Positions 1 through 5,889 of a DNA stretch of 15,574 bases are shown here, piece after piece; the first letter of the stretch is position 1, and each line of letters opens with the position of its first letter. The DNA is taken from NCBI GenBank assembly GCA_041686915.1, contig JAWLDB010000046.1, forward strand, positions 1 through 15,574, written 5' to 3'. Made by a program: the position numbers and the translations under genes. The DNA is from JAWLDB01 sp041686915. GTDB lineage: Bacteria; Bacillota; UBA994; UBA5500. The notes below the pieces were generated by a model. It ran no database searches. It was given only the letters and a program-made list of their open reading frames with translations, and was not told where the DNA came from.

Positions 1-590
1 ACTACGATAAAGATAAAGCAGTACAGCTGCTGGAGCAGGCCGGTTGGACTGAAGTAGGTGCTGAGGGGTTCCGCATCAAGGATGGTCAGACGCTGTCCTT
101 TGAACTGATCTCGTCTACCGGTAACGTGCAAACAGAAGCTGCACTGAGCATCGTCAAAGAGCAGTGGAAAGAAATCGGTGTCGATGCCAGAGTGAGTTAC
201 TACGAATGGTCGGTACTGTGTGACAAGTACCTTGACAAGGCCACATTCGAAGCCTATATGCTGGGCTGGAGCCTAGGCGTTGACCCAGACTGCTACCTGT
301 TCTTCCACTCCGAAGCTGGCGTTAAAGACGGTGTATTGATGGGATTCAACGACGTAGAGTACCAGAATGACCGCGTTGACGAGTTGCTCGCACAAGGTCG
401 TACAACACTGGACCAGGAAGCCCGCAAGGCAATCTACCAGGAGATCCAGCAGATCCTGAACGATGAGCTGCCATACATCTTCATGTACACTCAGAATCTC
501 ACAGTAGCGATGCACAAGAAGTTTGAAGGCGTGGTCATGTCTCCGCTTGGACCGATTTATCCTGAGTACTGGTACATCACGGGTAAGTAA
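1..590 (+). CDS. Peptide ABC transporter substrate-binding protein, C-terminal part (5' end outside window)
   Basis: This reading frame is already open at base 3 and ends with TAA at 588-590, leaving 195 visible residues of a protein that is normally 500-600 residues long. It begins in a YDKDKAVQLLEQAGW stretch, which resembles the lobe II region of the SBP_bac_5 (OppA/DppA) family. Further on it has the 'VKEQWKEIGVDARV' type segment and a typical C-terminus ending in PEYWYITGK. The family consists of extracytoplasmic lipoproteins that capture peptides and deliver them to an OppBC permease. The signal peptide and lipobox would lie outside the window. It is followed by a hairpin and then by the permease genes, so it is the binding component of that importer. 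The ligand (di- or oligopeptide, or another solute such as nickel) cannot be decided from this fragment. Internal GTG 126 is not the real start because the frame stays open upstream. Confidence 0.93.
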   Translation, partial: YDKDKAVQLLEQAGWTEVGAEGFRIKDGQTLSFELISSTGNVQTEAALSIVKEQWKEIGVDARVSYYEWSVLCDKYLDKATFEAYMLGWSLGVDPDCYLFFHSEAGVKDGVLMGFNDVEYQNDRVDELLAQGRTTLDQEARKAIYQEIQQILNDELPYIFMYTQNLTVAMHKKFEGVVMSPLGPIYPEYWYITGK

Positions 591-599
591 GGGAAATAC

Positions 600-629
600 A
601 GGGGGAGCGTCAACCTCCCCCTTTTCTTC
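600..629 (+). terminator. Hairpin terminator/attenuator between binding protein and permease genes
   Basis: Stem AGGGGGAG (600-607) pairs with CTCCCCCT (615-622) around a 7-nt loop and is followed by TTTCTTCT. This looks like a leaky Rho-independent terminator just after the binding-protein stop codon. Such hairpins commonly let the abundant binding protein be made in excess over its membrane partners; that role here is inference. Confidence 0.75.
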
Positions 630-654
630 TCATGAACACACCCGTTATTCCGGA

Positions 655-670
655 AAGGAGGGTTAGATTG
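655..670 (+). promoter_or_regulatory. Ribosome-binding site that fixes the oppB start at TTG 668
   Basis: AAGGAGGG at 655-662 is a near-perfect Shine-Dalgarno site, 5-6 nt before TTG 668-670. The in-frame ATG at 632 sits directly behind the preceding terminator and has no purine-rich site upstream, so TTG 668 is the better start. Confidence 0.75.
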
Positions 671-1639
671 TACCGGTACATTCTACGCCGTCTCTGGCAG
701 ATGCTGTTCCTGCTCATCGGCATCTCGATCATCTCCTTCTCCATCATGCACCTGGCCCCGGGGGATCCGGTGGACATGCTGGTAGAACGCAATGCCCCGC
801 AAGCAGTCAAAGAGAGAATCAGGGAAGTCTATGGGCTGGACCAGCCTATCTATGTGCAATACGGGCGTTGGGTGAGTAAAGCTGTTCAAGGTGATTTCGG
901 CAAATCATTCGTTTCAGGCGAGCCCGTCATGAAGATGATCCTGGACCGCCTGCCCAACACACTCTACCTTAACCTAGTGGTGATGGTATTAATTTACGCC
1001 ATCGCCTTACCTGTAGGGATAATTTCGGCGCTTCGGCAATACTCCAAATTGGACCATGCTGTCACCTTCATGGCATTCATGGGTCAGTCCATGCCGCCAT
1101 TCTGGTTGGCGATGCTGTTGATATACTTCATTGCCGTTCCAGTCGACTTTATAAAGACCAGCGGTATGGCTTCCTACGGTATCAATATCAGGGAATCCCC
1201 TTTCCTGATCGTACTGCTTGACCGCCTCCGTTATTTGATCCTCCCCGCTTTCGTCATGGTCTTCGGCAGCCTCGCAGGGTTAGCCCGTTATATGCGCGCC
1301 AGCATGTTGGAGGTCATCCGGCAGGATTATGTGCGTACCGCCCGAGCCAAGGGATTGTCAGAACGGATAGTCAACTATAAGCACGCTCTGCGCAATGCGC
1401 TGTTGCCGATTGTGACCCTGGTAGGACTTGAACTACCCATTCTCTTTAGCGGAGCATTCATCCTGGAAGTTGTTTTCTCCTGGCCTGGCTTGGGGTTGGT
1501 AATGATGCGGGCCATTCAACAAAGGGACTACCCGGTAGTAATGGCCTTCAACACCATCGGGGCTACCCTGATGGTGTGCGGCACCTTCCTGTCAGATATG
1601 CTTTACCTGGTAGTTGACCCGCGGATCAAATACGAGTAG
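668..1639 (+). CDS. oppB: Oligopeptide/dipeptide ABC transporter permease, OppB/DppB family
   Basis: This is one of the two membrane subunits of a peptide importer, with about six transmembrane helices in the cytoplasmic membrane. From the TTG start the protein is 323 residues and opens with (M)YRYILRRLWQMLFLLIG, the usual OppB/DppB beginning: a basic segment, then the first helix, then the APGDP motif near residue 31. The EAA coupling loop (DYVRTARAKGLSERIV) that contacts the ATPases is present. The protein ends in the family-typical DMLYLVVDPRIKYE. The length is normal for the family. It follows the binding-protein gene after an attenuator-like hairpin and precedes oppC by 11 nt, so it belongs to the same operon. 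Opp and Dpp systems cannot be separated at this level. Confidence 0.93.
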   Translation: MYRYILRRLWQMLFLLIGISIISFSIMHLAPGDPVDMLVERNAPQAVKERIREVYGLDQPIYVQYGRWVSKAVQGDFGKSFVSGEPVMKMILDRLPNTLYLNLVVMVLIYAIALPVGIISALRQYSKLDHAVTFMAFMGQSMPPFWLAMLLIYFIAVPVDFIKTSGMASYGINIRESPFLIVLLDRLRYLILPAFVMVFGSLAGLARYMRASMLEVIRQDYVRTARAKGLSERIVNYKHALRNALLPIVTLVGLELPILFSGAFILEVVFSWPGLGLVMMRAIQQRDYPVVMAFNTIGATLMVCGTFLSDMLYLVVDPRIKYE

Positions 1640-1650
1640 GAGGGGTATCT

Positions 1651-2550
1651 ATGAGCACCAAACTTGGCACCAATCGGGCTCGGGTTAGCCCCGCCGCTGC
1701 TAGACCTGAGGAAACCTACCTGGCAATGGTCTGGAGACGCTTCAAACAACACAAACTGGCATTAATCAGTCTGTATGTGTTGCTGGTGCTATACGCAATT
1801 GCACTGTTTGCTCCCATGCTCGCCACCCATGAGTATACTGCAGTAGCTCCGGCTAACCGCCTCTTAGAGCCAAGTGCTGAACATTGGTTTGGCACGGACG
1901 ATATCGGACGTGACGTGTATAGCCGCGTCATTTGGGGAGCCCGCATCAGCCTAAGTGTTGGCATTGTCGCTGCCGCCTTTTCAGTAGCCATCGGCACTAT
2001 TGTTGGAGCCGTTGCAGGTTACTTTGGTGGCAGGGTAGACGACATTCTCATGCGGATAACCGAAGTTTTTATGGCCTTCCCGACCTTCTTCCTGCTAATA
2101 ACTGTGGCTGCAGTACTACCGCGCAGTATTTTCAACATCATGGTCGTAATTGGCCTTACTTCCTGGCCTGGACTGGCGCGCATGGTCAGGGCAGAATTCC
2201 TTACACTGCGTGAACGTGATTTCACAGAGGCCGCCCGAGCTGTCGGAGCAGGCCATGCCAGGATTATCTCCCGTCATATTCTACCAAACGCTATAGCACC
2301 GATTATCGTTAGCACCACCCTCCGCATTGGAGGTGCTATCCTGGCCGAATCAGGTCTCAGCTTCCTGGGTTTGGGTGTTCAAGAACCATTTCCCAGTTGG
2401 GGCAATATCCTCAACCGTGGACGGTCTTTCTATCTGCACGCTCCCTGGATGATGATGATGCCAGGCCTATTCATCTTCATCACTGTGCTGGCCTTCAACT
2501 TCATCGGAGATGGCCTGCGCGATGCCCTTGACCCCCGGATGAAGCAATAG
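1651..2550 (+). CDS. oppC: Oligopeptide/dipeptide ABC transporter permease, OppC/DppC family
   Basis: This is the second membrane subunit of the importer and pairs with OppB. The 299-residue protein has a short soluble N-terminus, a first helix at about residues 38-56 (ISLYVLLVLYAIALFAP), then the HWFGTDDIGRDVYSR segment typical of OppC, and several further helices. The EAA loop is RERDFTEAARAVGAGHARII. The C-terminus, FIGDGLRDALDPRMKQ, is characteristic of the family. ATG 1651 is preceded by AGGAGGGG, which overlaps the end of oppB. The gene is co-transcribed with its neighbours. Confidence 0.94.
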   Translation: MSTKLGTNRARVSPAAARPEETYLAMVWRRFKQHKLALISLYVLLVLYAIALFAPMLATHEYTAVAPANRLLEPSAEHWFGTDDIGRDVYSRVIWGARISLSVGIVAAAFSVAIGTIVGAVAGYFGGRVDDILMRITEVFMAFPTFFLLITVAAVLPRSIFNIMVVIGLTSWPGLARMVRAEFLTLRERDFTEAARAVGAGHARIISRHILPNAIAPIIVSTTLRIGGAILAESGLSFLGLGVQEPFPSWGNILNRGRSFYLHAPWMMMMPGLFIFITVLAFNFIGDGLRDALDPRMKQ

Positions 2551-2573
2551 GTGGAAAGGAGGTTTTGCGGAAG

Positions 2574-3581
2574 ATGGACCTATTACTCGATGTGAGGCAG
2601 CTAAAAACATCATTCTACACAAGCGAAGGTGTTGCCACCCCGGTGCATGATCTATCGTTCAGCATCAGTCATGGTGAGACAATTGCGGTGGTTGGCGAAA
2701 GTGGTTGTGGAAAAACACAGACTGCGCTGTCCATCATGCGCTTGATACCCTCTCCACCAGGCAAGGTTGAATCCGGAGAGGTAATCTTCGACGATGGTGA
2801 AGCTTGCGACCTGCTGTCTCTCACCGAAGATGAGATGCAGAATGTGCGCGGTAACAAGGTGTCGATGATCTTTCAGGAACCAATGACTAGCCTTAATCCT
2901 GTTTTCACTATCGGTATGCAAATCAGCGAAGCACTGATCAAACATAAACGCATGACAAAAGAGGAAGCATTGCAGCGGTCAATCGAGCTCTTGCAGTTGG
3001 TTGGCATCCCGTCGCCGGAGAAACGAGTCAAGGAATATCCGCACCAGCTTTCTGGCGGAATGAGGCAACGGGTGATGATTGCCATGGCCCTGGCCTGCAC
3101 TCCTCGCTTGTTGATAGCTGATGAGCCAACGACGGCCCTAGACGTAACAATCCAGGCGCAGATCCTTGATCTGATGAGAAGGCTTAGGAAAGAGTTCGAT
3201 ATGGCCGTTCTGCTAATCACTCATGACTTGGGTGTGGTAGCGGAGATGGCATCGCGAGTGTTGGTTATGTACGCTGGCAGGATTGTAGAAGAAGCCGATA
3301 CAGCGTCACTATTTAGGTCTCCAAGACATCCGTATACCGAGGGCCTCATGGCTTCCATACCGCGCCTCGAGCAGCGCGCGGCCAGGTTGCACGTGATCAC
3401 CGGCACAGTGCCAAATCTGCTGAACCTGCCGGGTGGATGTCGTTTTCACCCCCGTTGTCCGTATGCGCAAGATAGATGTCGTCAGGAAGAGCCTAATCTG
3501 CGGTCGTGTGGCGAACAGGGGCGCAAGGTAAGCTGTTGGTACCCGCTGTTGCCTGACAGAGAGGAGGCGACGCAGGCATGA
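2574..3581 (+). CDS. oppD: Oligopeptide/dipeptide ABC transporter ATP-binding protein, OppD/DppD family
   Basis: This cytoplasmic ATPase forms a heterodimer with OppF to power import. From ATG 2574 the protein is 335 residues. Walker A GESGCGKT is at 41-48, the Q-loop is near 101, the signature LSGGMRQR is at 159-166, Walker B LLIADEPT is at 179-186 and the switch histidine (ITHD) is at 217. The C-terminal oligopeptide-transporter domain has HPYTEGL and a cysteine cluster (C289, C295, C302, C321) that, in a studied DppD homologue, binds a [4Fe-4S] cluster. A TTG at 2565 also opens the frame, but it lies only 2 nt after the AGGAGG at 2557-2562. ATG 2574, 11 nt away, is preferred. The stop overlaps oppF in an ATGA. 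Confidence 0.94.
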   Translation: MDLLLDVRQLKTSFYTSEGVATPVHDLSFSISHGETIAVVGESGCGKTQTALSIMRLIPSPPGKVESGEVIFDDGEACDLLSLTEDEMQNVRGNKVSMIFQEPMTSLNPVFTIGMQISEALIKHKRMTKEEALQRSIELLQLVGIPSPEKRVKEYPHQLSGGMRQRVMIAMALACTPRLLIADEPTTALDVTIQAQILDLMRRLRKEFDMAVLLITHDLGVVAEMASRVLVMYAGRIVEEADTASLFRSPRHPYTEGLMASIPRLEQRAARLHVITGTVPNLLNLPGGCRFHPRCPYAQDRCRQEEPNLRSCGEQGRKVSCWYPLLPDREEATQA

Positions 3582-4546
3582 GTACGGCACCTGAAGTATT
3601 GCTCTCTGTCAAAGACCTGGTCAAATACCACGTAGGGCGCTCCGGCGGGCGTCAAGAATATGTCCACGCTGTAGACTGTGTCAGCTTTGACATACATAAG
3701 GGCGAAACGCTTGGCCTGGTGGGGGAAAGCGGATGTGGTAAGACAACGCTTGGTAAAGTAGTGCTGAAGCTGCAACCGGCTACGTCAGGCGAGGTGCACT
3801 TCCAGGGTAAGAACATTTTCGCCATACCCCCTGCTGAGCTACGCAAGGTACGACGGGAAATGCAGCTGATCTTCCAGGACCCCTATTCCTCTCTTAACCC
3901 GCGCATGACTGTAGGTGAAATAGTCGGTGAACCACTGCTGGTGCACCGAATGGGCAGTTCAGCCGCCAGAGAAAAGAGGGTAAAGCAGCTTCTGGACGTT
4001 GTCGGTCTGGCATCTTGGCACTATCGGCGCTATCCCCATGAGTTCAGCGGTGGCCAACGACAGCGCATCGGCATTGCCAGGGCAATCGCCCTGAACCCGA
4101 AGCTCATCGTCTGCGATGAGCCTGTATCGGCTCTCGACGTGTCTATCCAGTCACAGGTGCTGAATCTGCTGGAGGACCTGCAGAAAGAGTTTGGGCTGAC
4201 CTATTTGTTCATCGCACATAACCTGAGTGTGGTCAAACACATCTCCGACCGGGTTGCGGTTATGTACCTCGGTCAGCTGGTAGAGTTAGCTGAAGGCGAT
4301 GAGCTTTATAACAATCCGCTGCATCCCTATACCAAGGCACTGCTGTCGGCCATACCGAAGCCCAACCCTGATGTGAGAACGGAACGCATTATCCTGCAGG
4401 GGGACGTCCCTAGTCCAATCGATCCCCCAGCGGGCTGCCGTTTCCACACGCGCTGCCCGTTCGCTAAACCTGTCTGCTCCCAGCAAGAGCCTATCTTTGA
4501 AGAGATCTCACCCGGCCACCTCGCCGCCTGCCATTTTACGAAGTAA
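3578..4546 (+). CDS. oppF: Oligopeptide/dipeptide ABC transporter ATP-binding protein, OppF/DppF family
   Basis: This is the second ATPase of the importer. The 322-residue protein has Walker A GESGCGKT at 49-56, a Q-loop FQDPYSSLNPR near 99-109, signature FSGGQRQR at 156-163, Walker B with CDEP at 179-182, and the switch histidine in AHNLS at 214. The C-terminal domain carries HPYTKALLSAIP and cysteines 287, 293, 300 and 318, spaced like the possible iron-sulfur site in OppD. ATG 3578 overlaps the oppD stop (ATGA), which implies translational coupling. It is the last gene of the operon and is followed by a palindrome. Both ATPases keep all catalytic motifs, so the transporter should be functional. 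Confidence 0.95.
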   Translation: MSTAPEVLLSVKDLVKYHVGRSGGRQEYVHAVDCVSFDIHKGETLGLVGESGCGKTTLGKVVLKLQPATSGEVHFQGKNIFAIPPAELRKVRREMQLIFQDPYSSLNPRMTVGEIVGEPLLVHRMGSSAAREKRVKQLLDVVGLASWHYRRYPHEFSGGQRQRIGIARAIALNPKLIVCDEPVSALDVSIQSQVLNLLEDLQKEFGLTYLFIAHNLSVVKHISDRVAVMYLGQLVELAEGDELYNNPLHPYTKALLSAIPKPNPDVRTERIILQGDVPSPIDPPAGCRFHTRCPFAKPVCSQQEPIFEEISPGHLAACHFTK

Positions 4547-4568
4547 TTCGGGCATAGAAGCAATTAGT

Positions 4569-4592
4569 AAAGGGCGCCGATCGGCGCCCTTT
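4569..4592 (+). terminator. Perfect 24-bp palindrome closing the opp operon
   Basis: The arms AAAGGGCGCCGA (4569-4580) and TCGGCGCCCTTT (4581-4592) are exactly complementary, 22 nt after the oppF stop. As RNA it would form a GC-rich stem with a small loop. The only U residues are the three that form the base of the stem, so it is probably a terminator but not a textbook one. Confidence 0.65.
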
Positions 4593-4611
4593 ACGCATGC
4601 ACGCGGTAGGT

Positions 4612-4637
4612 TGTAGGGGCAGAATTTCTTCTGCCCA
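4612..4637 (+). repeat. REP-like hairpin unit, TGTAGGGG type, left copy
   Basis: TGTAGGGG at 4612-4619 leads into a hairpin whose arms are GGGCAGAA (4617-4624) and TTCTGCCC (4629-4636), with a 4-nt loop TTTC and a trailing A. A second unit with the same outer sequence but a different stem lies at 5328-5353 on the opposite strand. A conserved outer GTAGGGG with a variable palindromic core is what short dispersed palindromic repeats look like. The repeat family cannot be confirmed without the rest of the genome. Confidence 0.55.
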
Positions 4638-4746
4638 AGGACGAGTTATTCGGTGTCTGGCGCACTCCCACGGACCACATTCGTGTTAGCCTCGGGGCGC
4701 CCAGGCTCGCTCCGGCGCTCGAATTCTGTAGGTAGGGAGCTCGGTC

Positions 4747-4803
4747 GTCCGGCGCGCGGTAAAACTCGCTACAGCTCAAACAGTTACCGCGCTTTTCCCG
4801 GAC
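4747..4803 (+). repeat. Interrupted inverted repeat with terminator-like features
   Basis: GTCCGG (4747-4752) and GCGCGGTAA (4754-4762) pair with TTACCGCGC (4784-4792) and CCGGAC (4798-4803). The apical loop is 21 nt and TTTTC (4793-4797) lies between the two right-hand arms. On the plus strand the inner stem followed by TTTT could terminate transcription. The outer stem suggests a larger folded RNA or a DNA cruciform. Confidence 0.5.
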
Positions 4804-4900
4804 CTCCCTCGCTCCTTTATCCTGATTGCATTCTCTAACGCGCCGGGAGCGAGCTACTGGGGCCCCTCTTTACGTGGGCTATGTGGTCCTCACATTGCGG

Positions 4901-4959
4901 CTAACAGTAACGTCAAAGGTGTGTCTTTCCGCATCCCTCAAAGACAACGTCACTGTAAG
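4901..4959. repeat. Imperfect inverted repeat with two arm segments
   Basis: The outer arms are CTAACAGTAACGT (4901-4913) and ACGTCACTGTAAG (4947-4959) and match at 11 of 13 positions. The inner arms TGTCTTT (4922-4928) and AAAGACA (4940-4946) match exactly around an 11-nt loop. An 8-nt segment (4914-4921) is unpaired on the left side only. It may be a helix of a structured RNA or a remnant of a small mobile element. Confidence 0.45.
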
Positions 4960-5302
4960 CAGATTATTAGGAAGAGCAGCCATGACATCCTGCCCGGACC
5001 AACACGGGACCCGCGGGATTAAGGGGCGTGGAAGCATGGGCGGGCGCATTAGCAGAAAGATAATAGAAAGAGCGAGGAAGGCTCAGTGCAAAGCACCAGC
5101 TGTTTGAGCGCTGTTTCGATTAGGAGCAATCTACTAAACTGTAGCACGTAGCTACTCTCCCCCACTGGCCTTAACTGCACGACGCGCGAGTTTTGGAGCG
5201 AACCTCAGCCAACGAGCTCATACCATAATGAAGAATAAGCGAGCGCTTGAGCCATGCTCCCGCCCCTGATGCATACACGCGTGCCCGTCCCCCGGTCCTC
5301 CT

Positions 5303-5329
5303 CCACGGGCTGAACATGTTCAGCCGTGG
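5303..5329. repeat. Bulged palindrome next to the right REP-like unit
   Basis: CCACGG (5303-5308) and CTGAACA (5310-5316) pair with TGTTCAG (5317-5323) and CCGTGG (5324-5329), with one bulged G at 5309. The arms meet without a loop, so it is a near-perfect DNA palindrome. Its last two bases are shared with the next hairpin, so the two structures are mutually exclusive at their junction. Confidence 0.5.
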
Positions 5330-5353
5330 GTCGCATAGGATGCGACCCCTACA
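5328..5353 (-). repeat. REP-like hairpin unit, TGTAGGGG type, right copy (inverted)
   Basis: Read on the minus strand this starts TGTAGGGG (5353-5346) and forms a 9-bp hairpin with arms GGGTCGCAT (5328-5336 on plus) and ATGCGACCC (5340-5348) around a 3-nt loop. The outer octamer and closing CCCA are identical to the left copy at 4612-4637. The stem core differs but stays complementary, which suggests the palindrome itself is what selection preserves. Confidence 0.55.
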
Positions 5354-5460
5354 CCCCGCCAGGAGTTGCAGTAAGCGCAAGGAGTCACAGATGCAGTGAC
5401 AGTAGCGCAGCAGGGCCGAAGACGTGTGGGACCCCACAGCCGCACCACAGCAAAGGCAAA

Positions 5461-5484
5461 GGCCCTGCCGCATCGGGCAGGGCC
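5461..5484 (-). terminator. Terminator hairpin of the small membrane protein gene
   Basis: GGCCCTGCC (5461-5469) pairs with GGCAGGGCC (5476-5484) around a 6-nt loop. On the minus strand this lies 6 nt after the stop of the 5491-5736 gene and is followed by TTTGCCTTTG. It is a strong stem with a broken U-rich tail. Confidence 0.65.
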
Positions 5485-5490
5485 GGACGA

Positions 5491-5736
5491 TTAGAAGCCG
5501 CCGGTGAACCAACGCTGCAACGTTTCGGTGAAACGCTGCCAGAAGGAAGTTCCGGTAGTGACGCCGCCAGTTACCGCCTGTAAATCCTCAGGGGACGGCA
5601 ACTCGGTAGGCGTGCGGCCGGCAGAAACAACCTGCCAGGCAACCAGAGCGACCAAGAGCAATACGATGGCAATGGCGCCATACTTGATGGTTTTGCCCCA
5701 CTTCTTACCGATGGGGCCTATGGTAATCACAAACAC
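5491..5736 (-). CDS. Small single-pass membrane protein of unknown function
   Basis: I do not recognise a family. The 81-residue protein starts at GTG 5736, preceded by GAGGGGGTG (5752-5744), a good ribosome-binding site with a 7-nt gap. Residues about 10-18 are basic (GKKWGKTIK) and are followed by one clear transmembrane helix at about 19-38 (YGAIAIVLLLVALVAWQVV). Next comes a Pro/Thr-rich linker and a short C-terminal amphipathic stretch (SFWQRFTETLQRWF) rich in Trp and Phe. The arrangement suggests a membrane-anchored peptide with its C-terminus outside the cell and a membrane-binding helix at the end. The gene has its own terminator downstream and another terminator upstream, so it may be a single-gene transcript. 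The ribosome-binding site, helix and terminator together make it likely to be real. Confidence 0.62.
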   Translation of the reverse strand: MFVITIGPIGKKWGKTIKYGAIAIVLLLVALVAWQVVSAGRTPTELPSPEDLQAVTGGVTTGTSFWQRFTETLQRWFTGGF

Positions 5737-5844
5737 AGGCTTTCACCCCCTCAAAATCCTTGCGCAGCCGACATAAGGCTTGTTAAATGTATATGTGAGA
5801 GCTTGTGTCGTTAGACGTGCCCCGTTGGACAAAGCGCAGCAAGC

Positions 5845-5875
5845 AAAAAGAGGTTGCGCGTCGCGCAACCTCTTT
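5845..5875 (-). terminator. Rho-independent terminator of the aminotransferase gene
   Basis: AAAGAGGTTGCGCG (5847-5860) and CGCGCAACCTCTTT (5862-5875) are perfectly complementary 14-base arms. On the minus strand they are followed by further T residues, giving a TTTTT run at 5849-5845. The hairpin sits 14 nt after the aminotransferase stop. Confidence 0.88.
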
Positions 5876-5889
5876 GACTATCTATGTGT

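Larger units (their letters stand above)
4593..5460. other. Gene-free block of about 870 bp with several inverted repeats
   Basis: I find no convincing gene here. The short open frames on both strands lack a proper ribosome-binding site, start late or overlap each other, and read as low-complexity, Arg/Ser/Cys-rich peptides. What the block does hold is structure: two TGTAGGGG hairpin units at its flanks, a large interrupted inverted repeat at 4747-4803, an imperfect one at 4901-4959, a small hairpin at 5141-5155 (GTAGC/GCTAC) and a bulged palindrome at 5303-5329. It could be a decayed gene, a non-autonomous mobile element or a structured RNA. None of these can be proved from the sequence alone. 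Confidence 0.6.

Noticed and set aside
632..667. ATG 632 as the oppB start
   Set aside because: It lies directly behind the terminator hairpin with no ribosome-binding site; the extra 12 residues do not fit the family N-terminus, while TTG 668 has an ideal site.
4826..5107. 93-codon plus-strand open frame in the non-coding block
   Set aside because: No ribosome-binding site at its start, a low-complexity composition, no recognisable motif, and it runs straight through the inverted repeat at 4901-4959.
4603..5362. Target-site duplication flanking the TGTAGGGG pair
   Set aside because: The bases just outside the two units (left ...GCGGTAGGT, right CCCCGCCAGG...) show no direct repeat, so transposition of the whole block is not shown.
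5171..5512. 113-codon minus-strand open frame
   Set aside because: It overlaps the terminator and the 3' end of the better-supported small membrane gene, is Cys/Arg-rich without motifs and has no ribosome-binding site.
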